Below are positions 25,512-35,621 of a stretch of 64,000 nt of DNA, in pieces. The first letter of the stretch is position 1. Each line of letters begins with the position of its first letter. The notes beneath the pieces are model-generated. The model saw only the letters and a list, made by a program, of their open reading frames with translations. It had not been told where the DNA came from and did no database searches. A program made the position numbers and the translations under genes. Source of the DNA: JBEKIK01 sp963845975 (GTDB taxonomy: Bacteria > Planctomycetota > Planctomycetia > Pirellulales > Thermoguttaceae); the NCBI GenBank assembly GCA_963845975.1, contig CAWJUD010000002.1:2294001-2358000 (forward strand). Direction: 5' to 3'.

Positions 25512-27182
25512 ATGGACTCCATAAATAAAACCGCCGTATTGTTTTTCTGCTTGGTTTTTATTGGATTCCTTGGATTCTATGTAATTCAAGCTGAAGCAGC
25601 GGATGAACCGCCGACCGAGTTGTACGTCCGCACAACTCCCGAGGGCGCGAAGGTTTTCCTGGACGACAAGGAAGTAGGCGTTACGCCGGGGCTTTTCAAG
25701 GTCGAGCCGGGCAAGGCCAAGATCGTCGTGAAGCTTGAGGGCCGCGACCCGGTCGAAAGGGAGGTGGAAATCCATGCCTCCAAAATTACGCGGCTTGAAC
25801 TGGAATTCAAAAATCAGACATCAACAGCGGCCGATGATCGGGATAAGACGACAGATGCCAAAAAAGTCCATGTTCCTTGGGCCAAGCCGTCCAATTCCGA
25901 TGTGGGGGTAGTGCTCGACTTCGCCAGTGGACAACTGCTTAAAATTCCGGATCCAACAAAAAAAGGACCTTCACAATTCACTATATTGGGTAAAGGCGAT
26001 CTGGTTTTCGGCCAGAATGAAATTGGCTGCCTGCGAGGCGGAACTATTATGCGCTGGAACGGCACTAGTTTTTTTCCATACCAGGAAGAGAAAATTGGTG
26101 AAGATGAGAAGAAAAATCTTGAAGATGCCAAAGTATACGTTTTACCTACAGCACCCTGTCGTTTGTTGATAACCACCGCAGAGAAAAAACAATTCGATGT
26201 GACAATACTCTCGATCGACGAGGACGGCGGAATCGACCTGGAATACCGGCCGGCCGATGCGAAAATTAAATATAAACAAGGAATCGAATCGGCGAAAAAT
26301 GGCCGGTATGAGGAAGCGATCGCCAGTTTCCAAGCGGCGCTTATGTTAAAACCGGATTACGCCGAGGCGCATAATGACCTAGGGCTTGCTTTGGCTGAAA
26401 CCGGGCGTCTGGCGGAGGCAATCGAACATTATAGGCAGGCCCTTCGGCTTAAGCCGGATTATGCCGAAGTGTATAACAACCTGGGGGCGGATCTGGAAAA
26501 AATGGGACGGATTCAACAGGCAATGGAAAACTATAGGGTGGCCCTGAAATTAAAGCCTGATTATGCCGAGGCAAAAAAGAATCTGGCGGCGGTAATGGAT
26601 AAACTAAAACATTCTGAAGAGCCTAATGGCCCACGGCCGTCCTTGTCTGAAAAGGCCTCGGATGAATCCGCCGCCACAAAGCCCGCACCTGATGCGCATA
26701 AGATTATTAAAAACCCGGGCATCGAATCCGGGGATAAAGCCCCTGAAGATTGGCAGCAAGGCGCGGCAATCGAGGGCGTCAAGTACTCTTGGGATAAAAA
26801 AGTCGCCTTTGAAGGCAAGGCCAGCTTATGCATCGAGAAAACTGCGAATCGCTATTTTCCCATCGCCCAGTGGTCGCAAACCGTCCGGCGCGAGGGCGAC
26901 AAACCCGTCCTGTTGGTCTCCGCGCAGGTCAAGGCCAAGAATATGACCAAGGCCGTCTTGGACGTGCTGTTCCTGGACGACCAGGACAATTGGATATCTC
27001 ACCAGTGGATCGCTTATATCGGCGCAAAAGAGGAGGGCGATCCGCCCGCCAATCACGATTGGAAACTGTATTCGGGCAAGGCCGATATCCCGCCAAATAC
27101 CGCGAAAATCTGTGTCGGACTGCAAGACTACGGTCCCGGTAAAGTCTGGTTCGATAATGTCCGAGCGGAATACGCAAAGTAG
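25512..27182 (+). CDS. Secreted PEGA-domain and TPR-repeat protein
   Basis: 556 residues. The signal peptide or anchor (AVLFFCLVFIGFLGFYVIQA) ends about residue 29. A PEGA domain follows (TPEGAKVFLDDKEVGVTP, 40-95), then a region of unknown fold, then three tandem tetratricopeptide repeats with KPDYAEA junctions (about 250-365). The C-terminal 150 residues (KVAFEGKASLCIEKT, GPGKVWFDNVRAEY) match the jelly-roll carbohydrate-binding-like modules common in planctomycete exported proteins. A scaffold role at the cell envelope is likely; no catalytic motif seen. The stop at 27182 is 9 bases before a palindromic element. Confidence 0.8.
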   Translation: MDSINKTAVLFFCLVFIGFLGFYVIQAEAADEPPTELYVRTTPEGAKVFLDDKEVGVTPGLFKVEPGKAKIVVKLEGRDPVEREVEIHASKITRLELEFKNQTSTAADDRDKTTDAKKVHVPWAKPSNSDVGVVLDFASGQLLKIPDPTKKGPSQFTILGKGDLVFGQNEIGCLRGGTIMRWNGTSFFPYQEEKIGEDEKKNLEDAKVYVLPTAPCRLLITTAEKKQFDVTILSIDEDGGIDLEYRPADAKIKYKQGIESAKNGRYEEAIASFQAALMLKPDYAEAHNDLGLALAETGRLAEAIEHYRQALRLKPDYAEVYNNLGADLEKMGRIQQAMENYRVALKLKPDYAEAKKNLAAVMDKLKHSEEPNGPRPSLSEKASDESAATKPAPDAHKIIKNPGIESGDKAPEDWQQGAAIEGVKYSWDKKVAFEGKASLCIEKTANRYFPIAQWSQTVRREGDKPVLLVSAQVKAKNMTKAVLDVLFLDDQDNWISHQWIAYIGAKEEGDPPANHDWKLYSGKADIPPNTAKICVGLQDYGPGKVWFDNVRAEYAK

Positions 27183-27190
27183 CGGCGCAT

Positions 27191-27314
27191 TGTAGCAGGC
27201 ACACACCGTGTGCCGTTTGCTTTGGACGGACTAATCAGAATCGCCGTGAGAGTCTATCATCGTGCTAACGGCACACGAAGTGTTCGATCGCACACACGGC
27301 GTGTGCGGGCTACA
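27191..27314. repeat. TGTAGC palindromic element, copy 1, overlapping a stop codon
   Basis: A 124-bp element with imperfect 14-bp ends TGTAGCAGGCACAC (27191-27204) / GTGTGCGGGCTACA (27301-27314). Inside are ACACCGTGTGCCG and CACACGGCGTGTGCG hairpins. The end at 27310-27312 (CTA) is the TAG stop of the minus-strand ThDP enzyme. A related element is at 38440-38527. Confidence 0.7.
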
Positions 27315-28998
27315 ATGACGGATGCCTAACCGGAACCTCGATGAGTCGCGGCACTTCGCTTTGGAAAGATTCGCGGATTGCGTCGCTAAGTTCGTCCGGC
27401 TCGGTGATTTTTTGAGCCTGAACGCCGAGCGATTGGGCCAGGGCCACATAGTCAATCGCCGGATCGATGACGTCTAGTCCCTCAAAACGCCCGGCACAGG
27501 CCGCCGGCAGGCGGAGCACTTCGGCGCAATCCTTGAGAATTTTGTACTCATTGTTGTTGCAAATCACAAACGTGACTGGAATGCGATAATGCGCGGCGGT
27601 CCATAGGCCCTGGATGCCGTACATGGCAGAACCGTCGCCGATCAAGGCCAGCACGGGCCGGTCGGGCCAGGCCAGTTTTACGCCGATCGCGCAGTTTAGC
27701 CCCCAGCCCAAGGCCCAGCCGCGCTGGGCAAAATATCCGCTGGTGTTTTTCAGCATCGCTGCGCGCTCGAAATATCCGCCCATGGTCGTGGTGGGCGCTT
27801 CCTCGATTATCGCCACGTCGGGCGGCAAAATTCGAGCTATGGTTTCCATCAGATACAGCGGAGCAATCGGCCGGCAGTCTTTTTGACTCTCGGCCTCGCG
27901 GCGCAACGCCTCGCACTGTTGCCGGCGTTTTTTTGCGTGCGATTCCATTCGCTCCCGGGCCGCTCGACGATGTTCCATAGTCAACATTTCATCCAGCAAA
28001 GCAGCCAACTCGGCTAAAGCGTCTTTTGGATGCCCGACCACGCCCGCTTCCAACGGATAATTCTTGTTCAACTCCCAAGGGTCTTCGTCGATATGGACTA
28101 GCCGGACGTGCTCGGGAATGGGGCTCGGTTCGTGGTAGATATATTGCTGCATGAGTTTCATGCCGGCTACAAGCAACACGTCGAATTCAGATAGATAATC
28201 GCGAACCTCCGGCGACCAGAACGGTAATTGCGCCGATGCCAAGGAATGATCGGATGGGAAACTACACCTGCCGTGCGACGTGGTGGCCTCGTGAATCACC
28301 GGCGCGCCCAACCGCTCGGCCACGGAAACCAACTCCGCAACGGCATCGGCCTCGCAAATCCGGCTGCCAACCAGAATGCCAGGCGCCTTGGCATCGGCCA
28401 AAATCCCGGCCGCTTGCCGCAGGGCTTCGATCGGCGGGCGCACATGGAAATCTGGCAGTCGCGGCGGCGTCAGGTCCAAGTGGCTTTTTGCCTCACCCAT
28501 TTGCACGTCCAGCGGCAAAGCCAGAAACACCGGGCCGGTGGGCGGTGCCATTGCCGTCTGCACCGCCCGGCGAACGGCCGAAGGTATGTCTTCTACGCGG
28601 CGGATTTCCTCGGCCCATTTGGTCCAGGGTCTGACCACGTCGACCATTCGCCCCCAAAGTATCGGTTCCTCGAACAGCATCCGCTGATCTTGCTGCCCGG
28701 CGGTGATCACCAGCGGCGTGCCTTCGCGAAAGGCATTGTAGATCATGCCCATCCCGTTGCCCAATCCGCAGCAGGCGTGCAAGTTCACCACTCCCGGCAT
28801 CCGCGACGCCTGGGCGTAGCCGTCGGCGATGGACACGGCTGGCACTTCCTGCAAGGCAAGGATGTATTTTATCCGCAGTTCGTCGGCCATCGCGTCGGAA
28901 AGCGGCAGTTCCGTGGTTCCAGGATTGCCGAACAAATACCGCACGCCGCAGCCGGCAAGTATTTCGAGCATAATATGTACGCCGGTCATGGGCTCCAT
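27310..28998 (-). CDS. Thiamine-diphosphate-dependent decarboxylase, benzoylformate decarboxylase-like
   Basis: 562 residues of the acetolactate synthase/pyruvate decarboxylase superfamily. The N-terminal LFGNPGTTELPLSDAM, holding the activating Glu region, and HACCGLGNGMG resemble benzoylformate decarboxylases. The ThDP/Mg motif is GDGSAMYGIQGLWTAAHYRI followed by NNNEYKIL. All three domains are present. There are no flavin-specific hallmarks and no small regulatory subunit nearby, so acetolactate synthesis for branched amino acids is less likely. The substrate is probably an aromatic or branched 2-keto acid, by family resemblance only. Its stop codon falls inside the repeat at 27191-27314. 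Confidence 0.85.
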   Translation of the reverse strand: MEPMTGVHIMLEILAGCGVRYLFGNPGTTELPLSDAMADELRIKYILALQEVPAVSIADGYAQASRMPGVVNLHACCGLGNGMGMIYNAFREGTPLVITAGQQDQRMLFEEPILWGRMVDVVRPWTKWAEEIRRVEDIPSAVRRAVQTAMAPPTGPVFLALPLDVQMGEAKSHLDLTPPRLPDFHVRPPIEALRQAAGILADAKAPGILVGSRICEADAVAELVSVAERLGAPVIHEATTSHGRCSFPSDHSLASAQLPFWSPEVRDYLSEFDVLLVAGMKLMQQYIYHEPSPIPEHVRLVHIDEDPWELNKNYPLEAGVVGHPKDALAELAALLDEMLTMEHRRAARERMESHAKKRRQQCEALRREAESQKDCRPIAPLYLMETIARILPPDVAIIEEAPTTTMGGYFERAAMLKNTSGYFAQRGWALGWGLNCAIGVKLAWPDRPVLALIGDGSAMYGIQGLWTAAHYRIPVTFVICNNNEYKILKDCAEVLRLPAACAGRFEGLDVIDPAIDYVALAQSLGVQAQKITEPDELSDAIRESFQSEVPRLIEVPVRHPSL

Positions 28999-29091
28999 GA
29001 TAATAAATTCCTATGCGCCTTGCTACTGTCAGGGCTCAGAACCTGAATCCTTTGTTTATAAGTCCATGCTGTGTAATTTTTTTAAATAGAA

Positions 29092-29124
29092 CAAAAAAAG
29101 CCCACGGGTTGCAACCCGTGGGCT
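29092..29124 (-). terminator. Perfect palindrome with T run, terminator of the Cys-rich gene
   Basis: AGCCCACGGGTTG (29099-29111) joins directly with CAACCCGTGGGCT (29112-29124). On the minus strand it is followed by CTTTTTTTG. Located 57 bases behind the Cys-rich gene's stop. Related CATGGGTTGCAACCCGGTAGG text at 21005-21025 shows it is also a dispersed repeat. A second palindrome GTTCCCACTCTGGAGCGTGGGAAC-like lies at 29140-29163. Confidence 0.6.
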
Positions 29125-29180
29125 GGGAATACAAATGGTGTTCCCACTCTGGAGCGTGGGAACGGATTTATTGATATAAA

Positions 29181-29801
29181 TTATTGATTCACTGTTTTGC
29201 GTGTTTTAGCCGCAGGGGTGGGGACTTGTCTGGAAATGCGATCGCCTTGACTGATAACCCTGCCTTCCATGGGCGCAGGAGAGGGAGAGATTTGTTCCAT
29301 CATTGGCTGACCTCCGCCGCCACAGTTGCATCCTCTGCCTCCATAACCACTACTGCCACCCCAACCATTCCAACCGCCGGTGTAGTTTCCGCACCGGTCG
29401 CAGGGATCACAAAAGTCGGGCGGATCGCCGTAAAAATCCCCCCAATAACGTTTTCCGCAGCCACAGTTACTCCAACAATCGTGAGTAAACAGGGCAAACA
29501 AGGGAGTCAGCGGCCCGCAAAAAGTCTTATCGTGACAGGTCATCGGTCGGCAACCATCGCAGCAGGGATCGCAAGACCGGGCGCCGGGACAGCGACAAGG
29601 ATAACCGCAATCCTCCTCGCAGCCGTTTCGACATGCACAGCCTTTTAGCGACCACCAATTATATCCCCCGCCGCATGAGCTATTGCATCCGCATCCGCCA
29701 TCATCGCTGCCGGGGCGCAAATATGTCGCTCCCTCAACCGTGGCGATTGCCACCAAACAAAACAGACCGCAAATCACCCCACCAAAGAAAAATGATTTCA
29801 T
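29181..29801 (-). CDS. Secreted Cys- and Gly-rich protein, unidentified
   Basis: 206 residues with a signal peptide (FFFGGVICGLFCLVAIATVEG). About thirty cysteines follow in the mature part, in spaced doublets and CxC/CxxC groups (GGCGCNSSCGGGYNW, CRCPGARSCDPCCDGC, DPPDFCDPCDRCGNY), then a Gly-rich stretch and a Pro/Thr-rich tail. The density suggests extensive disulfide bonding or metal binding on the cell surface. Cys-rich wall proteins are known from planctomycetes that lack typical peptidoglycan, so an envelope structural role is possible. No family is recognised. Monocistronic with its own terminator. Confidence 0.75.
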   Translation of the reverse strand: MKSFFFGGVICGLFCLVAIATVEGATYLRPGSDDGGCGCNSSCGGGYNWWSLKGCACRNGCEEDCGYPCRCPGARSCDPCCDGCRPMTCHDKTFCGPLTPLFALFTHDCWSNCGCGKRYWGDFYGDPPDFCDPCDRCGNYTGGWNGWGGSSGYGGRGCNCGGGGQPMMEQISPSPAPMEGRVISQGDRISRQVPTPAAKTRKTVNQ

Positions 29802-30143
29802 CGCTTGTATTCCCTCCTTTTACAAGCCCAGACAGGGCATCCAAAGTGTGTCCGGCTAGACCTTCACTAAGCCCTTATCGGCGGAATAATCGGAAAAATC
29901 GAGAAAATTGCTGTATTCGGATAAGTTTGCGTCTTTTACGCAAACTACGCCCTCCATCTGCATAGCCAATCGTTGGCATGGTCAGTGCCGCAGCGCCGGT
30001 TGCGCTCGAAGTACATAAGAAACTTCGACGTGTAATACGGCCAACCGGCACGCGGGCTCTCCTTTTCCGGGATGTTTTTCTAATTGCCTCCATATGTCAT
30101 AAGTTTTTCAATGCCAAAATGTTACGAATAGCTCTGCACACCC

Positions 30144-30172
30144 CTGACAACTGTTTTGACGGGGTTTATAAT
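30144..30172 (+). promoter_or_regulatory. Promoter of ribBA
   Basis: CTGACA (30144-30149), 17-base spacer, TATAAT (30167-30172): five of six and six of six matches to the housekeeping consensus. The predicted start is about 27 bases before the GTG at 30206, leaving no room for an FMN riboswitch. Confidence 0.6.
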
Positions 30173-30205
30173 ATAAGCCGGCTCTTAAAAAAGAGGAGAA
30201 TCCGC

Positions 30206-31411
30206 GTGACTTGCCAATTTTCGACAATCGAATCCGCTATCGAAGCCATCGCCTCGGGCCGGATCGTCATCGTAGTTGACGCCCAAGACCGCGAAAATGA
30301 AGGCGATTTCGTGTGCGCTGCTGAAAAAGTCACCCCGGAAATAGTCAATTTCATGATCACTCACGGCCGAGGTCTGCTCTGCATGCCAGTTTTGCCCGAA
30401 CTGGCCGAACGGCTCGAATTACCGCTGATGGTGGAGAATAATACCACACCACTACAGACGGCCTTTACCGTGCCGGTCGACCACAAGAGTTGCCGCACCG
30501 GCGTCACGGCCCAGGAGCGCACCGCCACGATTCGCGAGGTTCTCAACCTCAACAACAAGCCGTCCGATTTTTTGCGACCTGGTCATCTTTATCCGCTTGT
30601 CGCCAAGGAGGGCGGAGTCCTGCGCCGTGCCGGACACACCGAGGCCACCGTCGATTTGGTCCGCATGGCCGGACTAAGACCATCGGGCGTGCTCATCGAA
30701 ATTCTCGGCGAAACCGGCGACCGGGCCACCCGTGACGAACTGTTCGCTTTGGCCCGCAACTGTAATTTGGAGATTATCAGCATCGAAGCCCTGATCCGCT
30801 ATCGGCGGCGCAGCGAAAAATTGGTTTATCGCGAGTCCGAATCCAATTTGCCTACCCGCTTCGGTTCGGCCCGGATCTTTTGCTATTGCGTTAAGTATGA
30901 GGATCAAAAGCCCGTGGCCATTGTCATCGGCGATCCTACCAGAGTCGCGCATCCCCTGGTGCGCCTGCATTCTTCTTGTTTCACGGGCGACCTGATCGCC
31001 TCGCTCCGCTGCGATTGCGGCGACCAACTGCAAATGGCCTTGCAGATGATCGGCCAGGAAGGCGCCGGAGTGCTGGTCTATTTGCCCCAAGAGGGCCGAG
31101 GCATCGGTCTGGCCGAAAAAATCAAGGCCTACAATCTACAAGATCAAGGACTGGACACCGTGGAGGCAAATCTGGCCCTGGGTCATCAAGTCGACAGCCG
31201 CGACTACGGCGTGGGCATCCAGATTCTAAAAGACCTGGGGCTTACGCGCGTTCGTTTGCTTACCAACAACCCCAAAAAAACCGACGCCTTCATCTACGGC
31301 GGGTTCGACCTGGAAGTCGTCGACCAGGTGCCCATCCTCGGTCCCATCCACGAGCACAACGCCCGCTACCTCGCCGCCAAGCGCGACAAACTCGGGCATA
31401 AGCTGCCGTAA
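30206..31411 (+). CDS. ribBA: Bifunctional 3,4-dihydroxy-2-butanone-4-phosphate synthase / GTP cyclohydrolase II
   Basis: 401 residues catalysing both entry steps of riboflavin synthesis. The start is the GTG at 30206, 6 bases behind AAGAGGAGA. The open frame further upstream crosses the promoter and is not translated. RibB half: GRIVIVVDAQDRENEGDFV (metal-binding acidic loop), DHKSCRTGVTAQERT, RPGHLYPL. RibA half: HSSCFTGDLIASLRCDCGDQ (three zinc Cys), LPQEGRGIGLAEKI and LLTNNPKK. Both active sites look complete. The C-terminus ends AAKRDKLGHKLP. It stands alone; no other rib genes are in the window. Confidence 0.96.
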   Translation: MTCQFSTIESAIEAIASGRIVIVVDAQDRENEGDFVCAAEKVTPEIVNFMITHGRGLLCMPVLPELAERLELPLMVENNTTPLQTAFTVPVDHKSCRTGVTAQERTATIREVLNLNNKPSDFLRPGHLYPLVAKEGGVLRRAGHTEATVDLVRMAGLRPSGVLIEILGETGDRATRDELFALARNCNLEIISIEALIRYRRRSEKLVYRESESNLPTRFGSARIFCYCVKYEDQKPVAIVIGDPTRVAHPLVRLHSSCFTGDLIASLRCDCGDQLQMALQMIGQEGAGVLVYLPQEGRGIGLAEKIKAYNLQDQGLDTVEANLALGHQVDSRDYGVGIQILKDLGLTRVRLLTNNPKKTDAFIYGGFDLEVVDQVPILGPIHEHNARYLAAKRDKLGHKLP

Positions 31412-31835
31412 AACAATTCCTATGCCTCCTTCGAATAATCCGTCTTACTTTATTTTCAAGGATTATTTCGCAGTGAATATTGTATTTTGATTTTCATTAT
31501 CCAAAATGATTTTTGGTCAACAAAGTGCATTTTTTCCACGATTGGCCCTATCACCGGGCGGGCTTTTGGATTATTTTTTTCTCTGTTCATACGGTCTCCG
31601 GCACGGTCGATTGTAACACAACGGGTGGCCTAATTTCTACGGGAATTTTTTACGCATGAGATTTAAGTGCAAGTCATAAAGGAAGTTAACACATTACAGA
31701 CGCAGAGCGTCGAGGAATTGCGTTCCCACGCCGGAGCGTGGGAACGAGGAATCACTCATCTGATACCCCATAAACGAAGAAGGGCACGAAGTTTTTTACT
31801 TCGTGCCCTTCGTGTTTTTCGTGGTTAAAAAGTTT
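31412..31835. other. Convergent intergenic region with palindrome and bidirectional terminator
   Basis: No gene. 31721-31746 is CGTTCCCACGC/GCGTGGGAACG around CGGA, a dispersed family also at 29140 and 62569. 31780-31810 is a long hairpin AAGGGCACGAAGT / ACTTCGTGCCCTT with T-rich loop and flank, placed to terminate cphA from the right (and possibly ribBA from the left). Confidence 0.6.
31780..31810. terminator. Intrinsic terminator behind cphA
   Basis: 13-bp perfect arms AAGGGCACGAAGT (31780-31792) and ACTTCGTGCCCTT (31798-31810), 5-base T loop, with a partial extension CGAAGA / TCGTG-TTTTTCG. It lies 26 bases past the cphA stop. Confidence 0.6.
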
Positions 31836-34593
31836 TTACGCCTTGGCTGCCGCAGAGCTTTCCGTCAAGACGGCGGCGCCGACATCGCTTGGGTTTAATT
31901 TTTCTTTTGCCGCCGCGGCTACAGGCTCCTGGACCGATGGCTGTTCTGCGACCGCTTCTTCGATTAACTCTTCGGCCGCGGCCTTTTGCTCGACCATCGT
32001 GGAGATGTACTGCTTAATCCAGTCCATGGTCTCGTCGATCTTATCGGCCTGCAAGAGGAGCAACTCGCCGGGCTGGACCATGTTCAATGCCGCTTCGGCG
32101 GCCTTGACTGCACCGGTGATCTCGATAATCTCCTTTGCCCGAGAGGCCGATTCCACGCCTTTGCGGAAGAGACCCATGATCTCGCCTTCCGCTCGGCCGC
32201 GGCGATAATGATCCTCGTACAATATCACTCGGTCGAAGGCGGCGCCCAGCAATTCGCCCTGCCGGATCATGTCGCAATCGCGGCGGTCGCCGGCCGTGGA
32301 GTATACCGCCATGCGGCGTTTTTGCGGGAATTTTTCCACCACTTCCAGCACCGCCGTCAAGGAATGCACGTTGTGGCCGTAATCCACGATGACAGTTGCG
32401 CCGTCGATTTCCAGGATATTGAACCGGCCGGGCACTTTGCCCATGTCGGCCGCGATCGTGGAAGCCCGCGCCCGAATGATGTCCAAGGGAATTCCCAGGC
32501 ACCAGGCCGCCGCCGCCGAGGCCAGGGTGTTTTCCACGTGGAAGCTGATTTTTCCGCCCACAGTAAGCGGTACGGCGTCCACGGGCATGAGGATTTCTTC
32601 ATGATTTCCTTCGGCGAAGATGATTTGCCCGTCGCGGACGAACACCGCCCGCCCGCCCACGCCGCGATGCCGGACGATTACCTGGTTGTTGCCGTCCACG
32701 GCGAAAAACAGCACGCCGCCGGGGCAATGAGGCGCCATTTGGACCACAAGCGGATCGGCCGCGTTGAGAATCGCGTATCCCTTGGGCGAAACCACGTCCA
32801 CTATGCAGCGTTTCACCTTGGCCAGATCCTCGGTCGTGCTCACCTCGGAAATTCCCAGGTGATCGCCGTCGCCGATGTTGGTCACCACGGCCACGTCGCA
32901 GTAGTCGAAGGCCAGCCCTTCGCGTAGTATTCCGCCCCGGGCCGTCTCGAACACCGCCGCTTCCACGCCGGGGGTCATCAACACGCTCCGGGCGCTTTTC
33001 GGTCCGCTGCAATCGCCGTTATCGATCCGCCGCTCGCCGATGTAAATGCCGTCGGTGCAGGTCATGCCCGTCAACTTCCCGGCGCCTTTGATTATATGGG
33101 CGATGAACCGAGTGGTCGTTGTCTTGCCGTTTATGCCGGTCACGGCGACCAGCGGGATGCGGCCGTTGTCGCCTTCGGGATAGAGCAGATCGACAATCGC
33201 CTCGCCTACCGGACGGGAAACGCCCGCCGAAGGCTGCAAGTGCATGCGCAAACCCGGCGCGGCGTTTATCTCCACGATCACCCCGCCTTGTTCTTCCAGT
33301 GGCCGGCTGATGTCTTTGGCTATCACGTCGATGCCGGCGATATCCAAGCCGATTATCTTGGCGGCGTCCACCGCCCTGGCGGCCACCTCGGGATGAACGT
33401 ATTCGGTTACGTCGATGGCCGTTCCGCCCGTGCTTAAATTCGCGTTCCGCCGGATCAGCACCACCGCGCCGCTGGGCGGCACCGAGTCGGGCGTAAAACC
33501 TTGCTCGGCCAAAACCGCCAAAGAAACGGCGTCCAATTTGATTTTGCTCAGCACCGTGGCATGATGCTCGCCCCGGCGGGGGTCCGAATTTACAATATCG
33601 ACCAACTGGGCAATGGTGTGATTTCCATCGCCGACCACGTGGGCCGGCTCGCGACGCGCAGCGGCCACTACTTTTCCGCCCACGACCAATATGCGATAGT
33701 CCTGGCCGTAAGCGAACTTTTCCACGATGATCGACGGGCTTTCCTTGCGGCGGCTTGATATGCGGCCATAACCTGCTCGCGCGTGGTTAGATTCGCTGCA
33801 ACCCCGCGGCCTTGATTGCCGTCTTGCGGTTTGACGACCACCGGCAGGCCTAACTCGCAGGCGGCCTCCCAAGCGTCTTCGGCGGAGGTTACCGGCCGGC
33901 CTTCTGGAGTCGGCACGCCCACCGATTGCAGCAAGACGCGGGTAAGTTCTTTGTCTTGGGCGATCGATTCGGCTATCGCGCCGGTGCGATCGGTTTCGGC
34001 CGCCTGAATGCGCCGCTGCTTGTGCCCGTAACCTAGCTGAACCAAACTGTCGGTATTCAGCCGCCGCACGGGAATGCCCCGCGATTTCGCGACTTCTACT
34101 ATTGAATTGGTGCTGGGGCCAAGGCAGAGTTGTTGCGCCAGATCGCGAAGGCGATTGATTTCGCCGGCCACGTCGAAAGGCTTATCGTGGACCGCCGCCA
34201 AAAAAAGGTCGGTGGCAATTTTCAGGCATTCGCGGCCCAGGTTTTCCTCGACATAGCGGAAGACGATGCGATACACGCCTTCTTCCAAGTTTCGCGGGCC
34301 TTGCCGAATCCGACCGGCGTGCCGGCCAGAGTTTGCAGCTCCAGTGTGATGTGTTCGATGATATGCGCGGGATAGGTTCCCATCCTCAGTCGCTGGAAGA
34401 ACCCGCCGCGCTCGCCGATGCTGCAACGATGCTCGATCATCGTCGGCAGCCAACTCATTAATCGTTCGTTAAAGCCGGGGATTTCGTTAGACGGCGAATC
34501 CTTCAATTCGCCCAAATCGATCCAAGCTTCGATCACCGGGTAGTTCGCCCAGATGTTCGGGCCGCGCAGCGCCAACACCTTGCGGTATTCCAT
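31836..34593 (-). CDS. cphA: Cyanophycin synthetase CphA, frame broken twice
   Basis: Polymerises Asp and Arg into cyanophycin using ATP. Across two breaks it gives about 920 residues, close to family length. The start at 34593 (MEYRKVLALRGPNIWANYPV) is canonical. The frame is lost near 34288 (GFGKARET then EEGVYRIVFRYVEE) and near 33748 (QAAARK then SPSIIVEKFAYGQDYR). Both are one-base losses, the second in an A run. The ATP-grasp part has GLPVVVKPQDGNQGRGVA. The Mur-ligase-like part has GINGKTTTTRFIAHI, TARGGILREGLAF and IVDYGHNVHSL. A C-terminal Ala/Glu-rich extension of about 50 residues is unusual. Divergent from an ABC exporter and DUF1854 gene that accompany cyanophycin genes in other bacteria. 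Confidence 0.9.
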
Positions 34594-35621
34594 GGTTGTG
34601 TGTCTCACAAATTAAATTTTCTAGCTTTTGCGGAATCACGGTGATCGATCCTTCCTAGAACGATCTACGTTGCAAGTGGTTAAAAAGTTGTATCGGCAAT
34701 TTATTTTTTACCACATAACCCGATAAATCCTTACCACCCTTAAATGCGATCGTATCTCCTCACGCTCGTTAACAATTATGTTGCCATTCCATGAAATACG
34801 CTATAAACAGCCGCCTCCGTCCGGCTTCTATAAATCTGTATATGAATTATGGTAAACTTTGTTTCTTATTCGGTTTATTATGATCTAGTACAATTATAGC
34901 CATTTGTTCTGTTTTACCCACTTATTCAAGAATTCGCCAGTGTGCGCAGACTCCGGCACACTTAGGCTATTCGATTGAGCATACTCGATTGGGCATAGGC
35001 AGGAAGAATCCCGGGTAGGAGGAGCACGGCCGACAACTAAACGTCCCCGCAGCGTTGGCCAACTCCATCAATCTATTTAATCCAGGCGGCTTAAAAAAAG
35101 CAATAGCCGGCCGAAAAAATTCCAAATCTTCCCCACGAGGAGAGCGGTCGCCAGGTAATGTAATCATTTTGTATTTAAAAAGCCAATAACAATGAGTTTA
35201 ACGTCTAAGTTGGATTCTGTGACATAACAACCTACAGCTTCTATACTTAGTTATAAAAATCCATTTCCATAACTGTTATCAGCTGAGGGTCTATTATGCC
35301 ACTAATGAGGGAAAGCAGATTTCCAGCCCATGCTTCAAGAATCCGCACTGAATCGCCGGCCGTCAATGCATTTGATAAGTCGATTAGTACCTTGGTTATG
35401 GTCGCGAGCCGGGGCGATATCGGCTCGATACCTTTAGTAAATAATACGTTATGATCACCCGGATTGGGGTAAAGAGAGTCGAGTTTGAAACACTTTCAGT
35501 CTTTACACACCTGTTATAATCGACAAAATTATAATAAGTGAATAATAGAATAGACAATTAGCGTCTCCCCTAACAAACTTCCCCGACAATAGCTTGTCGG
35601 CTCCGCATCGTTCCGTAAGTA
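34594..35621. other. Long divergent intergenic region of the cyanophycin locus
   Basis: About 1 kb, AT-richer than its surroundings, with no convincing gene. It must contain the promoters for cphA (left) and the ABC exporter (right). TATAAT-like boxes occur at 35515-35520 and 35530-35535, without good -35 partners. A 66-codon open frame at 34967-35167 (minus) has no ribosome site or recognisable motif. Confidence 0.4.

Noticed and set aside
29978..30205. N-terminal extension of the ribBA reading frame
   Set aside because: It crosses a good promoter at 30144-30172; the GTG at 30206 has a Shine-Dalgarno site and a canonical RibB start.
34967..35167. 66-codon open frame on the minus strand between cphA and the ABC exporter
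   Set aside because: No ribosome site, no motif and weak coding character.
35502..35535. Promoter of the ABC exporter from TTTACA and TATAAT boxes
   Set aside because: The spacer is 22 bases or 7 bases depending on the pairing; not acceptable.
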